Shown in pieces: positions 8,937 through 17,594 of a DNA stretch of 64,000 nucleotides. The DNA comes from DATAOG01 sp963753685 (lineage in GTDB: Bacteria; Pseudomonadota; Alphaproteobacteria; Geminicoccales; Geminicoccaceae): positions 124,001 to 188,000 of the forward strand of contig CAVWDE010000004.1 of NCBI GenBank assembly GCA_963753685.1. The letters are read 5' to 3'. The notes under the pieces are model-generated. The model was not told the origin of the DNA. It worked only from the letters and a program-made list of their open reading frames with translations, and searched no databases. How positions within the stretch are numbered: the stretch's first letter is position 1; the number at the start of each line of letters is the position of its first letter. The translations under genes and the position numbers were made by a program.

Positions 8937-9729
8937 GTTTGCCCCAGAGCTCTCTTTGGGCCTCGTCGCTCGTTAGGTCCTCGAAGCCGCGAACGATCCA
9001 TTCGTGCGCCCGCGAAAACCACTGCTCCATATGGTCCCGCGGCGCGTCGGCCGGCAGACCGCGAGCCGACATTTCGAGAATCAGCAGCTGCGTGGCGTCC
9101 TTAGCCTGCGTGGCGGGGCTAATGTTCACCGAAAGTGTGCCGGGCGCGTCTTTGAACTCGAACCGAGCTTTCCAGCTCACCGTGAGCGGCGGCGGCAGAA
9201 AGCGATGCCCAGGCGCCTGCCATGCAAGCTCCTTCACCACCCTGCCGATGTGTTCGGGAAATCGCCAACCCTTGTTCTCAAGAATATGATTGATATAGGT
9301 GAGCTCATATTCGCGTATTTCTATATCACCTAACTTGTGCTTGTTCCCGAATTTCTCGAAAATTGAGAACAGGTCGAAGAAGGTCTTTGACAGCGTTTGG
9401 TAGCGCAGATAGGGACCTGCGCTCTCGCGCCGCCGCCAGTTGAAGAGAAAGCGGCCCGGCTGCAGCTGGATCAGGCGATCGTCGGCGCCACTGATCAGCC
9501 ATACCCTGGGCAGGGGAAGGCCGGTCGCGGAATCGACAAGGTTCGGATCGCCAATCGGAGGCGCGTGCTCGCACTGCGGGAACTGGTCCGCCACCTGCGT
9601 CCAGAAGGCGCCGATGTGCGGCAACCTCCAATCTACAAGCGGCGCGAACCTCACGCCGTAGACAACCTCGATCACGGGCGGGCGGGTGTAGTCCGCGAGG
9701 TCGTGCTTCTTCGCTCGGGTCGTTGCCAT
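8929..9729 (-). CDS. TIGR04255 family protein
   Basis: The ATG at 9729 gives 266 residues. The N-terminal YTRPPVIEVVYGVRF and the later LQPGRFLFNWRR are hallmarks of TIGR04255, a sporadically distributed bacterial family of unknown function. The rest is alpha/beta with a repeated FRFPEHIGRVV-like helix and a late APGTLSVNISPAT beta segment. It is first in a three-gene minus-strand operon with 8-bp and 35-bp overlaps. The interval around 9240-9380 is markedly AT-richer than its neighbours. The patchy distribution and the tight cassette suggest an accessory or defence-type role; this is inference. Confidence 0.85.
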   Translation of the reverse strand: MATTRAKKHDLADYTRPPVIEVVYGVRFAPLVDWRLPHIGAFWTQVADQFPQCEHAPPIGDPNLVDSATGLPLPRVWLISGADDRLIQLQPGRFLFNWRRRESAGPYLRYQTLSKTFFDLFSIFEKFGNKHKLGDIEIREYELTYINHILENKGWRFPEHIGRVVKELAWQAPGHRFLPPPLTVSWKARFEFKDAPGTLSVNISPATQAKDATQLLILEMSARGLPADAPRDHMEQWFSRAHEWIVRGFEDLTSDEAQRELWGKHA

Positions 9730-9799
9730 TTGGCGGGCCGAACATCCGGTCTGGAGTTCGAGAACATCACAGTCCATCGGATCACGGACGACACCCGGA

Positions 9800-9890
9800 G
9801 GCAAGCCGGTCTCGCTGCCCTCCTGTTCGCCGACGGCACGACCGCCAGCACCGGCGCGGTGGTCGCGATCGACGGCGGCGGGGAGTTTGA
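9800..9890 (+). pseudogene. Possible C-terminal relic of a short-chain dehydrogenase
   Basis: In the divergent gap upstream of the SCO gene, the plus-strand frame reads AALLFADGTTASTGAVVAIDGG, which resembles the end of SDR enzymes (LASD.AS.VTG.V..VDGG). No start, Rossmann motif or catalytic YxxxK precedes it. It is therefore at most a fragment. The match is short and could be chance. Confidence 0.35.
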
Positions 9891-10017
9891 GGGTCGCGGC
9901 CGGCTCAGCTTTCCTCCAGGACATGCCGAGCGCGGTCGACCGGCGGGCGCTGCGGCCGGAGGCATCGGGCTGACCGGCAGGTCTGGTCAGCGCGCGCGCG
10001 CTCCCTACATCCTGGAC

Positions 10018-10653
10018 ATGACCAAGGACCCCACGCCCGCCCCGCAGCTCCTGCGCCGCCGGCTGGTGCTCTATGGCTCGGCCCTGGTGCTCGGGCTCGC
10101 GGTGGCCTTCGGCCTGGGCTGGTATCTCAGCCATTCCGGGCGGCCGTCGGCCGGGGGCGAAGCCCTGATCGGCGGGCCGTTCACCCTGGTCGACCAGCAC
10201 GGCCAGACGGTCACCGACCAGGATTTCGCCGGCCGCTTCATGCTGGTCTATTTCGGCTACACCTTCTGCCCCGACGTCTGCCCGCTCAGCCTCTCGAACA
10301 TGGTCCAGGCGATCGCCCTGCTGCCGCCCGAGCAGGCCAAGCAGGTGGTGCCGATCTTCATCACCGTCGATCCGGAACGCGACACGGTCGCGCAGATGGC
10401 GCAGTACGCGCCCATGTTCGATGCCCGCCTGGAGGCCCTGACCGGCACGCCCGACCAGATCAAGCAGGCGGCCAAGGCCTACCGGGTGTACTACAGCAAG
10501 GTTGAGAACGGCGGCTCGAAGGACTATCTGATGGACCACTCGGCGTTCATCTACCTGATGGGGCCGAAGGGCCGGTACCGCAGCCACTTTGGCCACGATG
10601 CCACGCCCGCCAAGATGGCCGAGGCAATCCGCGCCGAGCTGGCCAAGGGCTGA
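10018..10653 (+). CDS. SCO1/SenC family copper protein
   Basis: ATG 10018 gives 211 residues. An N-terminal TM anchor (about residues 16-37) places the thioredoxin-like domain in the periplasm. The copper-binding pair is C84 and C88 in the FCPDVC motif, and the partner His is H174 in the MDHSAF motif. All three ligands are intact, so the protein should bind copper and help assemble the CuA centre of cytochrome c oxidase, or act as a thiol reductant. No oxidase genes are adjacent. A strong hairpin follows 10 bp after the stop. Confidence 0.93.
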   Translation: MTKDPTPAPQLLRRRLVLYGSALVLGLAVAFGLGWYLSHSGRPSAGGEALIGGPFTLVDQHGQTVTDQDFAGRFMLVYFGYTFCPDVCPLSLSNMVQAIALLPPEQAKQVVPIFITVDPERDTVAQMAQYAPMFDARLEALTGTPDQIKQAAKAYRVYYSKVENGGSKDYLMDHSAFIYLMGPKGRYRSHFGHDATPAKMAEAIRAELAKG

Positions 10654-10663
10654 GCGTCCGCAT

Positions 10664-10687
10664 GGCAAGGCGGCCGTTGGCCTTGCC
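10664..10687 (+). terminator. Hairpin after SCO gene
   Basis: A perfect 8-bp stem (ggcaaggc / gccttgcc) with an 8-nt loop follows the SCO stop codon by 10 bp. No T-tract follows, so it may only pause transcription or protect the transcript end. Confidence 0.45.
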
Positions 10688-10724
10688 GGGGACCAGCAGG
10701 TCAGCTACAAGCTTCAGCCCGTGC

Positions 10725-10801
10725 GCGCCCGTAGCTCAACTGGATAGAGCACCAGACTACGGATCTGGGGGTTAGGGGTTCGAATCCCTTCGGGCGCGCC
10801 A
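10725..10801 (+). tRNA. tRNA-Arg (anticodon ACG)
   Basis: The sequence folds as a complete cloverleaf of 77 nt including an encoded CCA. The acceptor stem gcgcccg pairs with cgggcgc. The anticodon stem ccaga/tctgg holds a loop ctacgga, giving anticodon ACG (read as ICG in bacteria, for Arg CGU/CGC/CGA). The variable loop is 5 nt and the T-arm has the usual ttcgaat. No integrase or duplicated 3' end lies downstream within about 1 kb, so it does not look like an occupied integration site. Confidence 0.96.
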
Positions 10802-10969
10802 ACACATCAATGACTTAGCAACCACACACCGCCACTTGGTCAAGCCCTATGTCAGCAATGTGTCACCAATTCAGGTGGCCAGGCTGGCTTGGCCCCCTGT
10901 GGCGAACTTATCTCTGGATGCCCGAGCTACGGCGCGCGACGCCCGGCTCGCAGCCGCCGGGAAGAGATG

Positions 10970-11009
10970 GCGCTTCAGCCGTCACGGGGTCAGGCGTAGG
11001 CTGAAGCGC
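10970..11009. repeat. Inverted repeat, 11-bp arms
   Basis: A perfect inverted repeat (gcgcttcagcc at 10970-10980 and its complement at 10999-11009) with an 18-nt loop lies in the noncoding stretch after the tRNA. There is no T-run. It could be a processing or REP-like element. Confidence 0.45.
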
Positions 11010-11040
11010 GAGACCAAATGACCCCAAGACCGTTGGCGAT

Positions 11041-11223
11041 TCAATCGACAGCGTGTTTCACTGCCTGGCCGGCGTGTTGCACGTCTTTGCCGACGCCCTT
11101 GGCCGTATCGCAGCCGGTCAGCAACAGGGTCGATGCGAGCACTGCTGCGGCTAGGGACAAAAAGACGGACATTGACGCCCCGGCCTTGGCCGTAGCGCCG
11201 GTCAGCTTGATCCGACTCGCCAT
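11041..11223 (-). CDS. Entericidin A/B family lipoprotein
   Basis: ATG 11223 is chosen because an AGGAGG Shine-Dalgarno lies 8 bp upstream; a later ATG (11172) would give the more usual length of about 43 residues. The signal peptide ends in a lipobox (LLLTGC), and the tiny mature part (CDTAKGVGKDVQHAGQ) is the entericidin pattern. In enterobacteria such proteins are outer-membrane-associated and form a toxin/antidote pair; single copies are common in alphaproteobacteria with no clear role. No partner gene is adjacent. Expression as a stress-related lipoprotein is inferred from the family. Confidence 0.85.
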   Translation of the reverse strand: MASRIKLTGATAKAGASMSVFLSLAAAVLASTLLLTGCDTAKGVGKDVQHAGQAVKHAVD

Positions 11224-11326
11224 CGTGGCTCCTCCTCGCAGACCATCCAACGTTCCTCAACAACGTCAGGAAGACCGCACAGTTCCCGACCCGTCACCGG
11301 GCGCTACGGCGCGCCGTAGCCCGGGC

Positions 11327-11657
11327 ATGTTGGTAGCGCGCCCGCCAGGCGAGCACGGCCTGTTCGCGATCTCATCTATCTGCTTTGCCGCGGCTTGCGC
11401 GCGACGCGGGGTCGTCGAGTTCGCGACCTCGGTCGGCATGTCGACCCTCTATTTCGCGGCGGCGATGCGCGACAATGGCGGTGGCATCGTCGTCGGATCG
11501 GAACTGGTTCCGGCCAAGGTCGCGGCGGCCAGGCGCAACCTCGCGCAGGCCGGGCTCGCGGGCTACGCCGAGATTCGCGAGGGCGACGCCCGGCGGACGC
11601 TGCTGCGTGACCCTGCCGCTCAAGGGCGGCACCGAACTGTGCGTAAAGGTGGCCTGA
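11327..11657 (+). pseudogene. O-methyltransferase relic with internal deletion
   Basis: The first part reads as a class I SAM-dependent methyltransferase core: VVEFATSVGMSTLYFAAA (motif I), then DNGGG, and AARRNLAQAGL leading to EGDARRTLL. At about 11605 this breaks, and one frame over the sequence reads VTLPLKGGTELCVKVA then a stop, which resembles the C-terminal end of the same family. About half of the enzyme between these two ends is missing, so the gene is a relic with both termini joined. A terminator-like hairpin remains downstream at 11720. Confidence 0.7.
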
Positions 11658-11719
11658 TCGACGAGCTCAACATCAAGCGGTCGACCTCGCGGCGCCATTA
11701 GAGAGGCTTTGCCTGGGGG

Positions 11720-11743
11720 GCCCGGCCAGAAGCGCCGGGCTTT
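11720..11743 (+). terminator. Terminator-like hairpin after methyltransferase relic
   Basis: A 7-bp GC stem (gcccggc / gccgggc) with a 7-nt loop is followed by ttt and, after a short interruption, another ttt. It suits a plus-strand terminator of the decayed gene and may also serve the converging ccdA transcript. Confidence 0.55.
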
Positions 11744-11795
11744 GCCGTTTCGAGCTTCGAAAACGCTGATCGAGATGAAGTGTCGAGCGGCCGTT

Positions 11796-12530
11796 TCAGC
11801 CGATCCGGCCGAGCGCCGGGAAGGTCTCGAGCATCCAGTAGGCGAGCCGCTCGAGCTGGCCGGTGACCATCAGCAGGCCCATGGCGAGCAGGAGGCCGCC
11901 CGCGGCCCGCTGCAGGTTGCGGCCGGCGCGGCCGAGGGCTCTCAGGCGGGTGAGCAGGGCGCCTGTGAACAGGGCTGCGAGCAGGAAGGGGAGGCCCAGG
12001 CCGAGCGAATAGACCGCGAGCAGGAGCGCGCCCTTGGCGACGTCGGCGGTGCTGGCGCCGAGCGTCAGGATCGCGCCCAGCACCGGGCCGATGCAGGGCG
12101 TCCAGCCGAAGGCGAAGGCGATCCCGAGCAAAAGCGCGCTCAGCACCCGGCCGCGGCCGACCTCGAGGTGCATCCGCGCCTCCTGGTTCATCCAGCGGAT
12201 CGGCGTGACGCCCAGCATATGGAGTCCGAACAGGATCACCACGACGCCCGCGATCAGGCCGAGCTCGGTCTTGTAGGCCAGCAGCAGGTTGCCGAGTGCT
12301 GTGGCGCTGGCGCCGAGCGCCACGAACACGAGCGTGAAGCCGAGCACGAAGGTGAGGGCCAAGGTCATCACCTGGAGGCGCGGCGCCTTGTGGTCGCGCA
12401 GCTCCTCCAGCGACGTGCCGGCGACGAACGAGACGTAGCCCGGCACCAGCGGCAGCACGCAGGGCGAGAGGAACGAGATCACGCCGGCGGCAAAGGCGGT
12501 CGCGAGGAAGGTCAGCGACAGGTTCTGCAT
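11796..12530 (-). CDS. ccdA: Cytochrome c biogenesis protein CcdA
   Basis: The 244-residue protein is almost wholly hydrophobic, with about six TM helices. The two redox cysteines are present in the family motifs: C24 in SFLSPCVLPLVPGY and the second in GWTPCIGPVLGA. CcdA passes electrons from cytoplasmic thioredoxin across the inner membrane to periplasmic thiol reductants used in cytochrome c maturation. It lies close to the SCO gene, another periplasmic thiol/copper factor, but on the opposite strand. Length and motifs are normal for the short CcdA form (no thioredoxin fusion). Confidence 0.93.
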   Translation of the reverse strand: MQNLSLTFLATAFAAGVISFLSPCVLPLVPGYVSFVAGTSLEELRDHKAPRLQVMTLALTFVLGFTLVFVALGASATALGNLLLAYKTELGLIAGVVVILFGLHMLGVTPIRWMNQEARMHLEVGRGRVLSALLLGIAFAFGWTPCIGPVLGAILTLGASTADVAKGALLLAVYSLGLGLPFLLAALFTGALLTRLRALGRAGRNLQRAAGGLLLAMGLLMVTGQLERLAYWMLETFPALGRIG

Positions 12531-12590
12531 GGCCGGATCATATACCGGGGCCGGGCTCCTGGGGCACCCCTCGCAAGGATGTGAGCGTGC

Positions 12591-15086
12591 TCATGGTGCT
12601 CGCAGCACCGCCGCCACCGGCCGGCCGAGCAGGCGCCAGGTGCCGAGGAAGCCCGCGGCGAGCGTCAGGGCGAGCGCGATCAGGAGGATCGCGAGCACGG
12701 CGGTCAGCGAAAAGGTCCAGGGCAGTTCCATCGCGAAGATCACCACGGCGGCGGCGCCGAGGCTGCCGAGCAGGCCGCCGGCCAGCGCCGCGGTGACACC
12801 CAGGCCGAGATATTCCAAGAGGAAGATCCGCAGCAGGTCGAGCCGGCGGGCGCCCAGCACCTTGAGCATGACCGCCTCGTAGAGATGGCGCCGGCGGGCG
12901 GCGGCGACCGCGCCCGCGAGCACCAGAACGCCGCTGAGCAGGGTCACGGCCGCGACCGCGGCGACCGCGAGCTTGATCTTGCCCATGACCTCGTCGACCT
13001 GGGCGACCAGTGCCCGGACCGAGATCGGGGTGACGCTCGGCAGCTGCAGGGCGAGCCGGTCGAGCAGCCCCGCTTCGGCGGCCGGCGGCACGTCGACCGC
13101 GGCGGCGAGCGTGTGCGGGGCCGCCTCGAGCACGCCCGGGCTGAACAGGAAGACGAAGTTGAGGCGCGCCTCGCTCCAGTCGATCTCGGCGCGCAGGTTC
13201 GCGATCCTGGCCTCGATCACCCGGCCGAGCACGTTGAAGGCGAGCGTGTCGCCGACCCCGACCCCATAGGCGGCCGCGACCTCGTCCTCGACCGAGACCA
13301 AGGGCGGGCCGGCATAGTCCGCGGGCCAGGGCTTGCCGGCCACCAGCTCGGTGCCTTGGGCCAGGGCCGCCGTGTAGCTCAGGCTGCGGTCCTCGCGCAG
13401 CGTCCAGTGCTGGATCCCGGTGCGGTCGACCGGGACGCCGTTGATGCGCACCACCCGGCCGCGGATGATCGGCGCGACCTGCATCAGCCTGGCGCCGGCG
13501 GTGTTCTCGATCAGCGCCTCGAAGGCGCTCCGCTGGTCCGGCTGCAGGTCGATGAAGAACAGGCTGGGCGCCCGCTTGGGCAGGCGCAGATCGATCTCGG
13601 CCGCGAGATTGCGGTCGATCAGCGCGACCATGGTGAGCACGGCGAGGCCGGCGCCGAGGGCGACGATGACGCTCGCCGCCCCGGCGCCCGGCCGGTGCAG
13701 GTTGGCGAGCGCGATCCGGGTGCGCGCGCCGCCGCGCCGGCCGATCAGCCGGACACCCTGGAGGATCAGGGCCGCGAGGCCGGCCAGCAGGACCGCCGCC
13801 GCCAGCGCGACGCCGATGAAGATCAGCCCGACCCGGCGATCGGCGACACCAGCCAGCGCGAGGCCCGCGAGGCCGAGGATGCTGAGCCCGAGCAGGGCCA
13901 GGATCGGCGCCGGCGGCCAGCGCCCAGGCGGTGCGATCAGGGCCCGGAACATGCCGGCCGGCGAGATCGCGCGGGCCCGCGCCAAGGGCCAGATCGCGAA
14001 CGCGAGCGCGGTCAGGAGGCCGGCGCCGAGCGCGATCAGGAGCGGCAAGGGATACCAGCCGAGGACGATCCCGACCGGCAGCAGCGGCGCCAGGAGCGCC
14101 TGCAGGAGCAAGGGTGCCGTCTGCCCGATCGCGAGGCCAAGCAGGCTGCCGATGCCGGCCAGCACCAGGATCTGCAGGAGGTAGACCCGGAACACGAGGC
14201 CGCTCGAGGCGCCCAGGCACTTGAGCGTGGCGATGGTCGTGGTCTTGCCGGCCAGATAGTTCTGGATCGCAAGGCCGACGCCGACCCCGCCGATCAGCAG
14301 CGCGGTCAGGCCGGCAAGGGTCAGATAGGTCGCGAGCCGGTCGGTGAAGCGGGTGATCTGGGGCTGGACATCGCGCGTGCCGCGCGCCCGCCAGCGGGCA
14401 TCCGGATGGGCGCTCCGGATCTGCGCCAGCCAGGCGTTGGCATCGACCCCCGCCGGCAGCGCCAGACCATAACCGTAGGTCGCGAGCGAGCCCGGCAGGA
14501 TGACCCGCGTGCGCGCGAGCTGATCGAGGCCGATCATGGCGCGCGGCCCGATGCTGATGTAGCCGCCGATCCGGTCCGGCTCGCGCTCGAGCACGGCGCG
14601 GATCACGAACTGCGCCTGCCCGATCCGCAAGGGGTCGCCGACCTTGAGCCCGAGCCGGGCGAGCAGGCTGCGCTCGACCACGACGCCCTGACCCGCGAGC
14701 GCCTGAGCGAGGCTCAGGCCCGGCGGATCGAGGCGGGCAGCGCCGTAGAGGGGATAGGCGGCATCGACCGCCTTGAGCGCCACCACGACGCGCCGGCCGC
14801 TCCCGGCTTCGGCCATGGCGTTGGTGCGCACGCTCGCCGAGCGCCTGGCGCCGGGCGGGGTCAGCGCGGCAAGCTCGGCCTCGGTGAGCGGCAGGTTGCT
14901 GGCCTCGATCTTGAGGTCGCCGCCGAGCAGCGCCGAGGCGTCCCGCTTGAGGCCGAGGGTCAGGCCCGCGTTGAGGACGCCGACCATGGCGATCGCGGCG
15001 ACGCCAAGCGTCAGGCAGGCGAAGAACACGGTGAAGCCGCCGAGCCCGCCGCGCAGCTCGCGGCGGGCGAGCCGCCAGGCCAGCAT
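12591..15086 (-). CDS. FtsX-like ABC transporter permease, YbbP type
   Basis: Starting at ATG 15086 the protein has 831 residues. It begins with a cytoplasmic/TM anchor (MLAWRLARRELRGG...FTVFFACLTLGVAAIAMVG), a large periplasmic domain, then blocks of TM helices near residues 245-470 and 700-830, the two-block MacB/FtsX permease plan. It is 8 bp downstream of its ATPase gene and convergent with nothing on this side. YbbA-YbbP of E. coli has this pairing, and there too the genes lie next to tesA. These exporters handle hydrophobic or lipid-like compounds; the substrate is not established. Confidence 0.88.
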   Translation of the reverse strand: MLAWRLARRELRGGLGGFTVFFACLTLGVAAIAMVGVLNAGLTLGLKRDASALLGGDLKIEASNLPLTEAELAALTPPGARRSASVRTNAMAEAGSGRRVVVALKAVDAAYPLYGAARLDPPGLSLAQALAGQGVVVERSLLARLGLKVGDPLRIGQAQFVIRAVLEREPDRIGGYISIGPRAMIGLDQLARTRVILPGSLATYGYGLALPAGVDANAWLAQIRSAHPDARWRARGTRDVQPQITRFTDRLATYLTLAGLTALLIGGVGVGLAIQNYLAGKTTTIATLKCLGASSGLVFRVYLLQILVLAGIGSLLGLAIGQTAPLLLQALLAPLLPVGIVLGWYPLPLLIALGAGLLTALAFAIWPLARARAISPAGMFRALIAPPGRWPPAPILALLGLSILGLAGLALAGVADRRVGLIFIGVALAAAVLLAGLAALILQGVRLIGRRGGARTRIALANLHRPGAGAASVIVALGAGLAVLTMVALIDRNLAAEIDLRLPKRAPSLFFIDLQPDQRSAFEALIENTAGARLMQVAPIIRGRVVRINGVPVDRTGIQHWTLREDRSLSYTAALAQGTELVAGKPWPADYAGPPLVSVEDEVAAAYGVGVGDTLAFNVLGRVIEARIANLRAEIDWSEARLNFVFLFSPGVLEAAPHTLAAAVDVPPAAEAGLLDRLALQLPSVTPISVRALVAQVDEVMGKIKLAVAAVAAVTLLSGVLVLAGAVAAARRRHLYEAVMLKVLGARRLDLLRIFLLEYLGLGVTAALAGGLLGSLGAAAVVIFAMELPWTFSLTAVLAILLIALALTLAAGFLGTWRLLGRPVAAVLRAP

Positions 15087-15094
15087 GAGCCCCC

Positions 15095-15865
<771 letters not shown>

Positions 15866-15875
15866 GGGGAGAGAG

Positions 15876-16724
15876 ATGGTCCGAGGCGCGCGCGTTCTCA
15901 AGTTCGGCCTGATGATCCTGCTCGCGGTCGCGGCACCAGGCGGGGCGTCCGAAGCCGCCTGCCGGATCGCCGTGCTCGGCGATTCCCTGACCGCCGCCCA
16001 TGGGCTCGACCTCGCCGACGGCTTCCCCGCGCAGCTGCAGCGGCAACTCGCCGCGGCGGGCCATGCCTGCGAGGTCCTCGATGCCGGGGTCTCCGGCGAC
16101 ACCTCGGCGGGCGGGCGGGCGCGCCTCGACTGGCTGCTCGGCGACCGGCCGAGCCACGTGATCGTCGAGCTCGGCGGCAACGACGGCCTGCGCGCCCTGC
16201 CGCCCGAGGAGCTGGAGCGCAATCTGGACGCGATCATCACCCGCCTCCAGGCCGCGCACATCAAAGTGCTGCTCGCCGGCATGCTGGCGCCGCCCAATCT
16301 CGGCGAGGACTACGGCCGGGCGTTCGCCGCGGTCTATCCCCGTCTGGCCGCCAAGCACGGCGTGCCGCTCTATCCCTTCTTCCTCGACGGCGTCGCCGGC
16401 CATCCGGAGCTGACCCAGCCGGACGGCATCCACCCGACCGCCGCAGGCATCGCCCTGATCACAGGGCCGCATCCTGCCGACCGTCGAGGCCTGGCTCGAT
16501 GGCGGCTAGCGGAATCGCCTGACGGCTGCACCCATGTCGCCAGGCGGCCTCTCGGGCAGGACAGGGACGGGCACTTTGTCTCGAGCTCGCGCCCCGCGAT
16601 GCCCTGCGCGTCGCGGTCAGCTCCTTTGCACGCGGCCGCCGCCCTCAGGCGAGACTTTCCGGCGGCTCGCCGACCCCGCGGTCGCGTGAGCACAATGCGC
16701 TCAACAGGTCGATCTTCTCCCTGA
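15876..16724 (+). CDS. tesA: SGNH arylesterase/thioesterase TesA; C-terminal frame break
   Basis: An N-terminal signal peptide (ILLAVAAPGGASEA) precedes the SGNH fold with all four catalytic blocks: GDSL (nucleophile Ser), the Gly block, GGND (Asn) and the Asp-His pair in DGIHPTAAG. This is periplasmic multifunctional acyl-CoA/arylester hydrolase TesA. The family's last residues (RILPTVEAWLDGG, stop at 16507-16509) are encoded one frame over, starting near 16468. The in-frame product continues instead through unrelated sequence to 16724 and overlaps the next gene by 80 bp. A single-base error or indel at 16462-16468 explains it. The catalytic residues all lie before the break. Confidence 0.85.
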   Translation: MVRGARVLKFGLMILLAVAAPGGASEAACRIAVLGDSLTAAHGLDLADGFPAQLQRQLAAAGHACEVLDAGVSGDTSAGGRARLDWLLGDRPSHVIVELGGNDGLRALPPEELERNLDAIITRLQAAHIKVLLAGMLAPPNLGEDYGRAFAAVYPRLAAKHGVPLYPFFLDGVAGHPELTQPDGIHPTAAGIALITGPHPADRRGLARWRLAESPDGCTHVARRPLGQDRDGHFVSSSRPAMPCASRSAPLHAAAALRRDFPAARRPRGRVSTMRSTGRSSP

Positions 16725-17523
16725 ATTCGTCGGCACCGTAGCGTTCCTCCCGGACAATCAGCTCCAGGATTCTCGATCGATCCGCCCCCGACAGCGTCCC
16801 GAGCAACCGGGTCATTTGGCCAAGGTCGTACGACAATATCCTTGAGATACATTTTGCAGTGAATTGCATATTGCCACCTGACAGGATGCCAGCGAATTCA
16901 TCAAGCGAGCCATACTGTAAATTATTGATCTCATGTTCGATTTGTGGCAGCCGCTGACCAAGGGATCTTTCAACCTCGATGATGTACACCCAGTGAATCG
17001 CGACCGCACCGGCCGCCGCCAAATAACGGCGCATGACCCGTTGTTGCGATCCGGTGACATTGATGTCGTTGACAAAAATAACGGCGCGGCCCACCAGACC
17101 ATCATGATCGATCATAGCGCTGGCGTCGCGGGCACGCGCCGCGGCCCGTTCCTTCCAGGTCAGGCGGCTGTAGTCGGTGCGGCCGCGATCGATGGGGCGA
17201 CTTTGCTCCTTGAGTTCTATGAACGACAGTTGCACCGTTGATGCCAGGCGATCATTCAAGAGTCCGAAGATCTCTCGAGCCAACAGATTGGCGGCCGCCG
17301 GGATCGCATGGAACGGCGGTGCGGTCAGCGCCCACGCCGTCCGCTGCGGATCAGACGCAAGATGCGCCTCGACCAGGGGCATCAGTCTGTTGGCATAGTG
17401 GACCGCGCCCTCGTGAGCGCCGAGCTTCAGTGCGGGGTAGTGGGCAAAGATGTCATGGCGCTCGTCGACCGGATAGCGCGTCAGCCGATAGAGCGAGCCG
17501 ATCGTCTCCTTGACTTCAGGCAT
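16645..17523 (-). CDS. Phosphoribosyltransferase-like protein
   Basis: The 292-residue soluble protein contains a PRPP-loop-like stretch (VIFVNDINVTGSQQ), followed by the helix and strand typical of type I phosphoribosyltransferases (MRRYLAAAGAVAIHWVYIIE). The first acidic residue pair of the classic DD motif is partly replaced (VND). The surrounding domains do not match de novo purine or pyrimidine enzymes. A PPFHAIPAAANLLAREI segment may hold the substrate hood. The gene is distinctly AT-richer than the flanks (for example 16830-16930), so it is probably acquired. Stand-alone PRTases of this kind occur in stress and defence contexts; the function here is unknown. Confidence 0.7.
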   Translation of the reverse strand: MPEVKETIGSLYRLTRYPVDERHDIFAHYPALKLGAHEGAVHYANRLMPLVEAHLASDPQRTAWALTAPPFHAIPAAANLLAREIFGLLNDRLASTVQLSFIELKEQSRPIDRGRTDYSRLTWKERAAARARDASAMIDHDGLVGRAVIFVNDINVTGSQQRVMRRYLAAAGAVAIHWVYIIEVERSLGQRLPQIEHEINNLQYGSLDEFAGILSGGNMQFTAKCISRILSYDLGQMTRLLGTLSGADRSRILELIVREERYGADEFREKIDLLSALCSRDRGVGEPPESLA

Positions 17524-17594
17524 GGTGGCGCGCGGCGCCGGCGGGATCAGCCGCGGCCGCCCGTGTCGAATTGAGGGACACCGCAGGCGGGGCG

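Noticed and set aside
10725..11040. Integration site at the tRNA-Arg
   Set aside because: No integrase, no duplicated tRNA 3' end and ordinary genes on both sides.
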